Source: Peronospora farinosa (Eukaryota; Oomycota; Peronosporomycetes; Peronosporales; Peronosporaceae). From it: a stretch of 64,000 nucleotides of DNA. The notes beneath the pieces are model-generated. The model had not been told where the DNA came from and searched no databases. It was given only the letters and a program-made list of their open reading frames with translations. Below are positions 9,676 through 18,576 of this stretch, piece by piece. The stretch's first letter is position 1; every line of letters begins with the position of its first letter. The translations under genes were made by a program, and so were the position numbers. The DNA is taken from positions 372,001 to 436,000 of the forward strand of contig CANTFK010000987.1 of assembly GCA_947646735.1 (NCBI GenBank), given 5' to 3'.

Positions 9676-9850
9676 AGTCGTAAGTTTAGACGGGCACTTC
9701 TACACGAAGTTGCCTCGTACTACTAGCACACACCTTATGCACAAGCGAGGAAGCGGTTAGACCGTCTTACCTTCGCGTGCGAGGGTGGTTGGGAGGTTGG
9801 TCGACTGCGTAAGCAGTCGTACCACCAGTTGCCTCTCGCTTAAGCGAGAG
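9676..9850 (+). pseudogene. Relic sharing a coding block with 15,431-15,535 (inverted)
   Basis: About 100 bp here match the minus strand at 15,431-15,535. Both encode DGHFYEVASYYEHTPYAQ and then ARKRLDRL, but this copy has a 2-base insertion and an in-frame TAG. The shared protein segment is not a motif I can name. Position next to the gag-pol junction in element A suggests retroelement coding sequence. The two copies are in opposite orientation on either side of element A. Confidence 0.45.
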
Positions 9851-10432
9851 TGCAACGAAATTCTTAACACTAAAGCACCGACGTCACGCAGACGTCTTTC
9901 AACTTCTCGTGCGTGGTGCGTTTGTTTAAGTAAATTCAAGACTGAGCTATATTTAATTAATTATAACTAAGTATATACATATCTACTGGCTATATATATA
10001 TATAGATCGGATACGCGACTCTTTAGAAGCGTATCATGTCGCATGATCTTAAATCTAGATTTAAGATCGCAACTGACGTCCTTCTGAGACGTCGCGATGC
10101 CTATCTTCAACTAGCGTCATCCCTTCTTATGTGAATCCATCAATGGATATCACATTCACGAGGGTGGATCACATTTGTGTATCGCACCCAAGTAACAGGT
10201 CAAAAGTAATCATGGATACTTTTAGACCAAACATTAAGTATATTACTAAATGTTTACGTGTAGCTAGATGCCCTTTTACACCATCCCCCGTTTTAGAACG
10301 ATGTTTACATTTTGTAAAACATCGCCTAGGATACAGAGAGACTGCTAGCCGTTGTAAAACGCGCCGCTAAGTCTACTCGATTCTCATGCACCGAAACGTG
10401 GTAAGGCTGATGGGTCGCCTGCAAAGTCACCC
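9851..10432. other. Palindrome-rich, AT-rich region at the 3' side of element A (candidate LTR/UTR)
   Basis: No gene is seen. It lies where the 3' LTR of minus-strand element A should be, although no partner LTR is in the window to prove it. It is dense in inverted repeats: a perfect 18-bp palindrome overlaps its left edge (9833-9850), a perfect 24-bp palindrome lies at 10,045-10,068 (arms GATCTTAAATCT), and paired GACGTC sites and a TA run near 9993-10,004 are also present. LTR borders were not found. Confidence 0.4.
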
Positions 10433-11829
10433 ATGCAGTCCAGCACTAAGCGCACGCGCCGCGATTTATCGCAGCCGTCGCAAAGTGCGTCAGGCACTGG
10501 GGTGGATCTTCCATCTCACGATAATGTGGATGAAGATCCATCTCTCATTGTAGACTACAATGAGACCACACCACTGCCATTACCCCAAAGTGGCGATGAG
10601 CATAGTGCATTGATGGGACGTATGTCCCCATCATTTAAGGCACCCGTCCTTGAGGAAGCATCTATGCTTCCTACAAGCGAAGGTAAAACCCCGTCGTCTG
10701 CGCCTACGAGCGCAGCGACTAAGACTGAGCGCGCTACTTCGAAAGGAGTAGTCGCGACTCAGTCAGATGTTACTTCTCAGGCTGATGTCTTGACAATCCA
10801 TAATGGAGAGTCAGACTCAGGTGAGTGTGACCTTAAAGCTCCACCAAGTACACCTTCGGCTCACTAGCCCGCCGTCGTGAGGGCAGCTACGTGAGTGGTG
10901 GCTTGCCACCAATGCCACCCCCATCTGAGTGGATGAACTCGGATGGGTCTAGCGCAGCGCTTTTGCAGCGTGCCACTATAGACGCTCATAGATTCTATAG
11001 CGTCTTTCCTTTGTGGAAAAAGCAGGGCAAAGCACTTGGTCGTGCTTTCCCAATTCCAGTCGTGCTGCGTTCTAACGAAACAGCCGACGACTATGAAGCT
11101 GAGCTTCGGCGCCGTGTTACCTTGCATGAAGATGCAACGAAACAGCGGTCGCAGCGAATCAGCTTCGCCATGAAGCGTGCGCATGACATTTTGGGTGATA
11201 AGCGACCCCCAATTAATTCTCGCCACGCTTCTTCTGCTAGTCCTTCCGGACCTAGCAGAAAGAAGACAGCTGGTGCTGCTTCACATAAGCAGTCACCAGC
11301 CCAGGCACGTAAACGCGCAAAGCGTCCACAGGCTCCCACGAGTCAAAGCTCGTTGGGTTACCCGTCCACTGGACCAGGATTTTGAGCTTTTGCTTCACAA
11401 ACCGGTGGGTCAACAGCCTTCCAACAAGGAAGCGCGTATTCCCTTCCGTGTACATCAACACAGGTGGCGACTGATAGGAGCGGCGATTACGTCCACCCAC
11501 TCGCGGCTGCCTACTCTGCTGCTGTTCAGTCGCAGGCTGAGTCTGCTGCTCTGAAGAGGCAGGTGACAGATCTCGAGAGTCAAGTCTCGCGACTGATCTC
11601 GGATCTGCGCGATGTGAGGGCGAGGGATCGTCAGGGGTATGACCGCCTGAAGACCCGCTTGGACATCTTAGAGCGACTGGTGATGAGAGACCCGCGTCAA
11701 GCGCGGAGTCCTCCTCGATCGCCGAGTCCTCTATCGCCTCGTTCGTATACGGGGAGCCTATCGGATTCATCGTCGCCTGATCGGCCGCGACGCTCAACTC
11801 ACAGTCGACGTCACCATCGGTCTCGTTAG
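10433..11829 (+). pseudogene. Antisense gene of element A (acidic N-term, basic middle, coiled-coil C-term)
   Basis: Reading opposite to pol, a gene of about 465 codons starts at the ATG 10,433. A one-base shift near 10,855 joins it to the next frame (GSLARRREGSYVSGG), and a TGA at 11,383-11,385 is the only stop before 11,829. The N-terminus is acidic and Ser/Pro-rich. The middle holds FPIPVVLRSNETADDYEAEL and a basic NLS-like run (ARKRAKRPQ). The C-terminus is a coiled coil (SAALKRQVTDLESQVSRLIS) with an Arg/Ser tail. The last 578 bp overlap the integrase tail and chromodomain on minus. I do not recognise the family. Element B has a similar gene at the same place. It is not gag: no zinc knuckle or gag domain is seen. 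Confidence 0.6.
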
Positions 11830-12811
11830 ACCGATGCGGATATGTGATCTCTTCTGGATCAACATACCGTTTCAGACGACCCACGTAAAATACGGGGTGC
11901 GTCTTCATATAGGGTGGGAGAGTGAGCCTATAATTTAGGTCTCCAACTTCTTCAACCACTGTAAAGGGCCCAATGAACCGGGGCAATAGCTTAGTAGTAC
12001 CACCAGGTAGTACAGAAATTGCATGTTTAGGTAGGGTAGCATTACTTAATAGCACTTTGTCCCCCACACTAAAGTGTTCATTGTTTTTGCGACCATGCTG
12101 GTCTGCATATTGTTTTTGCTTGTCCTGTGCGCTTGCCATCGCGTCACGGACTTTACGTGTGATAACTAATCGCTCATCCAAAAAGCGCTGAGCTTTGCTC
12201 ACGCTTTTAGAATCCAGATCGCCGATGACGCCTCCAAGAGGTCGTTCATGGGTCGACGCTGTTGATAACACTATAGTGTCATCATCAAGGAGCCCTGGCA
12301 TTTTCTTGCCGTGCCTACCTATAGGTGCCGTGACCACTGCTAGAGTAGCAGTGTCACTAGGGAAACCTTGGCCCTCTTTTTCATTTGCACCGAGCGAAGT
12401 GAGGGGCCCTTCCCCACTAAAACTCGGGATGCGTACAAACGAGACTGACGTTCGAGGATGACGCAGTCCGTTAATGCAAAACGGCGTTTTACCCGTACTT
12501 GCGTGAACACTTTTATTGAAAGAGAACTCCACGAATGGAAACTGCTTGCTCCATTCTTTGGGAGTCGCTACTGTACGCAACACATCCGCCACGACTCGAT
12601 TGGCCCGTTCTGTTTGGCCATCGGTCTGGGGATGATCAGCGGTTGACATGTGGAGCTTGCTACCCAGCAGCTCGAACACATGTCGCCAAAAACCCGACGT
12701 AAAACGCGGATCCCGGTCCGATGCTATGGACTCGGGTATCCCGTGTAGTCGATACACGTGATCCAGAAACAAGAGGACAGCCTCTTTTCCAGATGGTGCC
12801 AAATGCACCAT
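11252..12811 (-). pseudogene. Element A integrase core and chromodomain
   Basis: This open frame (about 519 codons) continues integrase after an in-frame TAG near 12,815. It contains SDRDPRFTSGFW (second catalytic Asp) and STADHPQTDGQTERANRVVA. The third catalytic residue of the DDE triad, normally Glu in a VVED/VLED motif, is Ala here. MKTHPVFYVGRL marks the end of the GPF module, and a long low-complexity linker follows. The C-terminus is chromodomain-like (FLVGRLLTHRF; ILVQWTGNPTSFDSWEP), which in chromoviruses targets integration to chromatin. From 11,252 to 11,829 the opposite strand is also open (antisense gene). Confidence 0.85.
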
Positions 12812-12823
12812 CTTGCTCAGTCT

Positions 12824-13530
12824 CTATACAAAGACGACGAGCCCCGTCCTTCCTTTATGGTCAGGCGGTAAGCCAAACATGAAGTCCAAACTGACCGACT
12901 TCCAACATTCAGTTGGAATCGGTAGTGGCTTCAGTGGCGCACTGTTCGAAGGTGCAGGCTTTATGCGCTGACACTCTTCGCAAGAGCGAATATAGTTAGC
13001 CACCCACCGATATAGGTGGGGCCACCAACATTCCTCTGACACTCGTAAAAATGTCTTTTCACGGCCCAGATGCCCACTAGATGGCGCATCATGGCACTCG
13101 TGAAGCATCATCAGCTTGAGATCTGTGTCATGAGGGACATATATTCTCAAGGGATCACAGGGTGACAGTTGATGCCATAACAGGCCATCACTGTAACTAA
13201 AGCGATTTAGTTTCGCTTTGAGGTGCGACGGAAGGGTAACTTTTCGTCCACCAAAATGATCCAACAGCAGGCGACAATGCTCGTCCTGACTGTAACACTC
13301 CTTGATATCGGAGGCCATTGAGCTCGTCACATGGTAGGCCTTCATGGATGCCAATGTTGACGACTCAACCTGTGCTTTCGCACGAGACACACTCTTCTGG
13401 TGTCTTGCCTCGAAGTCTGTTCTGCGCGATAAAGCGTCAGCCAAGACATTCGACTTACCCGGCTTATATTCAACTTTGAAATAGAATCGATAAGAATGTT
13501 AGCCATCTCGCCATCCTAGGCGAGAGGTGT
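12824..13530 (-). pseudogene. Element A end of RNase H and integrase N-terminus
   Basis: The minus strand reads HLSPRMARWL, then after a shift VEYKPGKSNVLADALSRR, the end of Ty3/Gypsy RNase H. It then enters the integrase HHCC zinc finger (HECHDAPSSGHLGREKTF; SCEECQRIKPAP) and the first catalytic Asp (SVSLDFMFGLP). The frame ends at a TAG where related elements have an Asp codon (FV-stop-RLSKM), after which integrase continues in the same frame. Confidence 0.8.
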
Positions 13531-14005
13531 GCTGCCGCGCTCAAAGCGTCTTCCGCCCTACTATGCAAGAACAAATTGTCAAAACACATGGGGCGCGTAG
13601 GCACGGTGCTGACGCATCACGTGAGCTACCACTGGATTGAATGTTGCCGGAGCATTTTTCAACCCTTGTGGCATCACAAGCCACTCTCACAGCATACCGC
13701 TTGGGGTGCTTACTGCCGTTTTGGCTACATCGGTATCTCTCATGAGAACCCGATAGTAGCCATCCTTCAGAATAACGCGAAAAGATAGTTGACTTTCCCA
13801 TGGAATTCAACAAGACATCTTTCCGCGGGATCGGCGTTTGAGCCGGAATGGTGGCCGTGTTCAGCTTATTATAAGCATGAGCCACGCTCCATCCACCCGT
13901 GGCTTTACGCACACAGAAGGTCGGGCTGCAGTGAGGCGACTTGATCTCACGTACATGTCCCGCCTTGGCTCGCTTGTCGAAGAACTCATCGATGTAATCG
14001 GCTTG
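13531..14005 (-). pseudogene. Element A reverse transcriptase, truncated
   Basis: RT motifs on minus include [40 protein letters not shown] and VMPQGLKNAPATFN, with frameshifts between them. The active-site block that should read YFDD is degraded. Sequence stops soon after and jumps to the RNase H end, so palm, thumb and most of RNase H are deleted. Confidence 0.8.
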
Positions 14006-15374
14006 TTACTTCGGAAACCGCCATTGACTGGTCACACAATACTTGGTGCCAGGATCCAGATCAATCTCGTGCCTGATGCCCCTATCGGCCGGTAGGCGGC
14101 TCGGCACTTCTGCTAAAAACACATCACGGTGTTTCCACAGAACATCATAGAACGGGCTGTCCTTCAAGGCATCCCAGCCTTGAGCAGCGAACCTTTTCTT
14201 TTTGTCGGTCTCCAAGACGCTCTCATCCATTGTGGATGAAGAGCAACAGTCCACCACGTTCTCTTCTGGAACTGGTGCGACTATCTCGTGGATCTTTCCT
14301 TCCTTTAGTTCGGACAGGAACAGATCCCACGTCATCTCCGAGAGATTTACTATCTCCTCGGCAGATGCCAAGACAAGTTGGAGCACCTTAACTGAGGATG
14401 CCTCCGGCATTTTGTCTTCGACGGCCTCGAACAACTCGCTCGTAGGTCCGTCCTCTTGGACCGAGACTGATCCAAGGGTCACTCGTTTCGACGTGCCCTT
14501 GATCGTCTTAATACGTCTGGTGCTCGTTCTTCTAGTCACCACGACCTTTGACCTGGAAGAAGGTGTCGTTGCTATTTCAGCTAACGCACTCCTTCCAACC
14601 GCACCAGGCTCTTGGCGCTGTGCCGGTTCTGGTGGCGCTTGACTTCCTGTCAGCCCACCATCAACTGCCACAGGCTCTCGGCTCTGTGCAGGACTATTGG
14701 ACGCATGACTACCTGTCATCGCCCCATTCACTACACCAGTCTCTTCGAACTGGGTAGGAATATGTGTCACCTGGCTTTCCGCCAGTGCACTTCCAACTAC
14801 ACCACTCCTTTCGAGCTGGGTAGTTCCTGGTGTCGATTGACATACCGTCATCGCACCCTCGACTGTTTTGTACACAGCATCAGCCACATAAGCCTCTCGC
14901 AAGAGCACATCCTTTCCGGTGTCTTGCGTAGAGCTAGCGACTGTGCGTGTACGCCAGTCTATCCATGGTTGGTGTTTATCCAACCAAGGCATTCCTAGGA
15001 TGAGGTCATACGGACTCTCCATACCTAGCACTGTGAACGTTTCTTTACAAGAGAAGTAGCTGAAACTGAAGGCGAGTTCAACTTGAACTTCCTACGATTG
15101 TACAAGCGCGCCGTTCGCTAAACGAACGATCGCCTCTTCTCGCTTGCCATCCTGGCAAAGCGACTCATAACTCGCCGGTCTCTTTTTCAGAGCCGCGAGT
15201 TTCACAAAGTTTTGTGATGCACCCGAATCCACGAGAAGGGTCATCACTTGGTCATAGCCTCGTAATCGAGCGCTATAGACCAAAAAGTTGAGGTCCGACC
15301 TTTCGGTACCTCAGGGACTATGCTACCCATTTGTTCGATCACTCTGAACTTAGGGGTAGCTTCAGAGTCCGCGA
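14006..15374 (-). pseudogene. Element A protease and protease-RT linker
   Basis: The minus strand reads the retropepsin site LLVDSGASQNFV, then an in-frame TAG at 15,092-15,094, then GMPWLDKHQPWIDWRTRT, which ends the protease fold. A long acidic linker follows and leads into [18 protein letters not shown] just before RT. The linker contains the 66-bp tandem repeat (14,581-14,850). Confidence 0.8.
14581..14850. repeat. 66-bp tandem repeat in the element A protease-RT linker, about 4 copies
   Basis: A landmark (aggctcttgg and variants) recurs at 14,606, 14,672, 14,738 and 14,804, exactly 66 bp apart. On minus each unit encodes a 22-residue variant of the type PAQxxEPxAVxGGLTGSQA. The unit length is a multiple of three, so copy number can change without breaking the frame. 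Confidence 0.85.
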
Positions 15375-15414
15375 CAGTAGGGCATCCCGCCCCTACTGCG
15401 CTCCCGCATTTCCC
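15371..15414 (-). other. Element A gag-pol junction hairpin with upstream GGGAAAT
   Basis: The arms CAGTAGG (15,375-15,381) and CCTACTG (15,392-15,398) pair around a 10-nt loop, and an outer GCG/CGC extends the stem across one bulged base. On minus the heptamer GGGAAAT (15,414-15,408) lies 6-9 nt before the stem, and a TAG falls inside it. The layout resembles a -1 ribosomal frameshift signal. Element B has the same arms and loop length at the same junction. Confidence 0.45.
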
Positions 15415-15430
15415 GACCCATCTTGGGCAG

Positions 15431-15535
15431 GCGAAGGCAAGACGGTCTAATCGCTTTCTCGCTTGTGCATAAGGTGTGTGCTCGTAGTACGAGGCAACTT
15501 CGTAGAAGTGCCCGTCTACAACTATGGCGAATTTG
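15431..15535 (-). pseudogene. Coding relic upstream of element A protease
   Basis: The minus strand reads VVDGHFYEVASYYEHTPYAQ and ARKRLDRLAFAC in the frame that leads into the protease. It matches the inverted copy at 9676-9785. No gag zinc knuckle is visible. It may be the end of a divergent gag or foreign sequence joined to the element. Confidence 0.4.
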
Positions 15536-15539
15536 AGTA

Positions 15540-16406
15540 TATCGGAAGGTAATAGACATGTCTAAAATGAGATTCATTGTATGCCAAGGATAGAGAAAAA
15601 AATAAACTATAGCAGAAGTAAACTATAAAGCGTTGTTACAAATCTTTTCGGTTGACGCTCGTCATCTCGGTGCAGGGCTAGTCAAGTACACTTGGGACCC
15701 TCATGGAGTCTCGGTGGCATTTTCAAAAACATCACGTATCGTTCGCCGACGCAAAAAACTTGTGGAGAACTGCACATGTAATTATACATGCAAATTGGAT
15801 TATGCCGCCCGCCGTCTTCGAGGTAGGCGTATTATAATATTTCAGAATTTAAACTTAGTTATTGCTATTCTACTAATACTCATGTATTAATTTCAAGCAT
15901 GTGTACATTGCTAGAGTGAAGTAAAATGGAGGTATTTTGGCCTTTGTACAAGCCCATTCGGCATCGCTGGTGTGGTAGGGGACCAAGAAGACCCATTAGT
16001 ATTTCTTTTAGACTTGCCTTGAATGGACATCAATTTCATCAAATTCTAATTGGTCGGTAAAGGCCATTATATTAACCAGGGCGCTGGCCAATGAAGGATG
16101 GATGCGCACAATGAGTGGAGAGTAAGTTGTCAACATACATAGTTATAGTTTAATATAGCTAAGACAAGGTTGTGATTGATAAGTTTTATTAGATGAATAA
16201 AATATATATATTAAATACAGTTTTCTTTTCTCTTACAAGTAAGTGTCACTTAATCGTATAGCTTCCTCTGCCTCTTCGTGTACAAGAGGTTTCGAGGCGC
16301 CTGATTACACTGTCATCAGTGTAGGTAGAATCTGTATAGTCGGAGGGTGCTCCGTTACACCTAATATCACTTCGTGGTCCTCTTAACGACCGTCGATCCA
16401 TCCGCT
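15540..16406. other. Region between elements A and C (no gene supported)
   Basis: This stretch is AT-rich, with A/T runs near 16,180-16,240. It must contain whatever remains of the 5' side of A and the 5' leader or LTR of C, but I could not find LTR ends, a primer-binding site or a pair. A frame at 15,633-15,890 has no recognisable domain. Confidence 0.35.
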
Positions 16407-17560
16407 ATGGAACCAGCAGTTGCAAAATATCATCATGCATCGCGTGAAGAAGTTCGCTATTTGAGTAATCTCGAATGGCAAGCGGTGCAGCGTATGGTTG
16501 AAATCGTCGGCGATACCGCCGTTGGTGCCATTTGCTCTCTCTGGTTAGAGATGAGCAACATGCAACCATCACCAATCTCATTCAAGATAAACTTGACGAA
16601 GCATTAAAAAAGCTCACCTTGCTACAGAAGGGTGCTCAACAAGCTAACCTGTTGACTGAGCAAAGCGCTTAACATGCTGACTTTTTGATTTAGCTGTGTT
16701 TGTAACAATCTGAACTGTTGAGACACAGCAAGTAGGTGAGCTGCTACCGGGCCAACGCATATACGTCGACCCAAATCCTTGAAGATTAATGTCTTCAAGC
16801 ACAAGGCAGTCGAAGGCAACTTCTTGTTGGGATAGTTTGTCGAGCTCGACGACATCATCGAGACTCGTGGCTTCAAAGACGATGCAATGATCGTCTTCGA
16901 TGCCACGAGTCTTAAAAATCTTGACAGGACGTGCCAAAGCTTGGGCCTTAGGGTTCAGGCTGCATGACCCATACGTTTTTTTAATGTATGATGTTTTCAA
17001 GGTGCGGCTCAAACACACGTTTGAACCGCCTCGCACCGAATTTAATGTCCCGGGCATGAGCTCCTGGATCGGAGATAGGGTAAGCGTGATATACACGCTT
17101 ACGCTTAGCAAGTACTATACCTTGTTAGTTGTATCGTGCTTAACTCAATAGATGACTACACGCAGGTAACTGTGTTCATTAAGGGTATGACGGATGGTCC
17201 CGTCAAGACCTACCTGTTCCGCCTGGAGCTAGAATCGCTCGATCAGGCGATCTCTGCAGCGGAATATGATAAATTCAGCCTATAACAGGCTCATGTATAA
17301 ACAGGATCCTATCGCCCACCGAGACGACAAGAGAGCGGAGGTCCAGAGCCAACAGACCTCTTCTATGTAGCTAGCGAGCGACCTCGCTCTCCTGGATATA
17401 AGCGATTGCAAAAGTGCAATCGCTGTCAAAGATGGGTCACTATCCTTATGAGTGTAGTGACCCTCGCCCAGTGTGGAAGCGACGATCGTCCGTCTGCCAA
17501 GAAGGGCCAAAGACGTGGATACCACGTTATTGTAATATCGCAACAACGTGGTGGATCATA
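16407..17560 (+). pseudogene. Element C gag (capsid and zinc knuckle), frameshifted
   Basis: The start is MEPAVAKYHHASREEVRYLS at 16,407. A one-base shift near 16,550 continues as DEQHATITNLIQDKLDEALK. Further segments read LTGRAKAWALGFRLHDPYVF and VRLKHTFEPP (16,900-17,040), VFIKGMTDGPVKTYLFRLEL (17,175-17,235) and a CCHC zinc knuckle split by a shift (KCNRCQ then GHYPYECS, 17,415-17,455). This is a Ty3/Gypsy gag that would form the particle shell and bind RNA. Several stops are present. The stretch 16,680-16,900 is especially scrambled and holds a strong 50-nt hairpin (16,862-16,911). Confidence 0.75.
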
Positions 17561-17883
17561 AAAAAACGGTCAGGGTCAGTAGGGGCAGAGCGCCCTAACG
17601 ATCTAGCAACGTCAAAAGATTTCGCGGGATTACTGACGAAGGGTGCTTCCAACACACAATTACTGTGAGCTGCCGCTCCTGTGATGAGGTATCCCTCATC
17701 ACCTTAAAGACCGAAGTGACAAAGAGCATGTCACTTTGCTAAAAGGATAAAGTGTGCACGAACAGTTTTATTTGACACCAGTCGGTAATGATCGTAGGCT
17801 CAAATATGCTGAGCGCGAGACCCCATTAACGAGGATGACGGTGCCCCTTGCAACTAGCGCATCCGTAACAGTAAAGAAACATA

Positions 17884-18576
17884 GTGGAAATTCACTACAC
17901 GCTTCAAGACAACGAGTGCGATGATGATTTTATCGTACTCGATCGGGATGACAAATTTGTTGTCATCCTAAGATTAACATGGCTCAGAAGGTACGAGCCA
18001 TGGGTCAGCTGGCAGCATCGAACCGGGAAGATGCCTGCAGCTTGTTCATCATATGGCTATTTGATGACCGTCTTGGAGTGTTCACAAGCGTGTGAATGTA
18101 CTACGAGTGAGTTCAATGGACTCACTTGTGGTACGGTCGTTAGTAGGACTGCACAAAAGCTTAATGTGACATACAATCATACTGTGGAGAAAGATGCCGG
18201 CGGCTGTGCAGAAGCACAGGCAGCGCCGAAGGTCCACCTCTCGAATAAGCCGAGTGGACCGGGACATGAATGCTTGCCTAGAGGGCAACATTCACAAAAA
18301 AACAAACCGGTTGCCCAGAAGCGACAACATGGTAATCCACGATTACTTGGAGAGTTGATCGTAGAGGATCTTGCTGTGGTTGCTTTATCACAGCTAAAGG
18401 AAGTCGATGGAATAAGTTCCATCGAGCCTGAGGAAAGAAGTCCCATGGAAACAATCACTGAGGATATAAGTTCCCGGGAAGTAACTGAGACGTTAAACGT
18501 CTTGGTTGATGACGGATCAAACGTAGGCGCTTGTACGCTTGATCTAGTTGCGCCTCTGAAGCTGTTTCGAAGATAA
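17884..18576 (+). pseudogene. First satellite unit: least-damaged protease-linker reading
   Basis: In unit 1 a 230-codon frame runs unbroken from VEIHYTLQDNECDDDF to LDLVAPLKLFRR. It differs from later copies by an extra A in the run near 18,294, which keeps HGNPRLLGELIVEDLAVVAL in frame. It represents the C-terminal half of retropepsin plus the linker. The catalytic Asp-Ser/Thr-Gly lies upstream and is not recognisable (17,750-17,780). This copy is probably closest to the founder of the array. Confidence 0.75.

Larger units (their letters stand above)
10433..15415 (-). mobile_element. Element A: chromodomain Ty3/Gypsy retrotransposon, decayed
   Basis: On minus, in order, are protease, a repeat-bearing linker, RT (truncated), the end of RNase H, integrase and a chromodomain. 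An antisense gene on plus occupies the 3' end. About 1 kb between the RT active site and the end of RNase H is deleted (junction near 13,530, between a VHSRAED-type segment and HLSPRMARW). In-frame stops and frameshifts mark it as non-autonomous. LTRs were not delimited. Confidence 0.85.

Noticed and set aside
9990..10010. TA run as a TATA box or origin
   Set aside because: A short simple repeat in AT-rich sequence without further signals.
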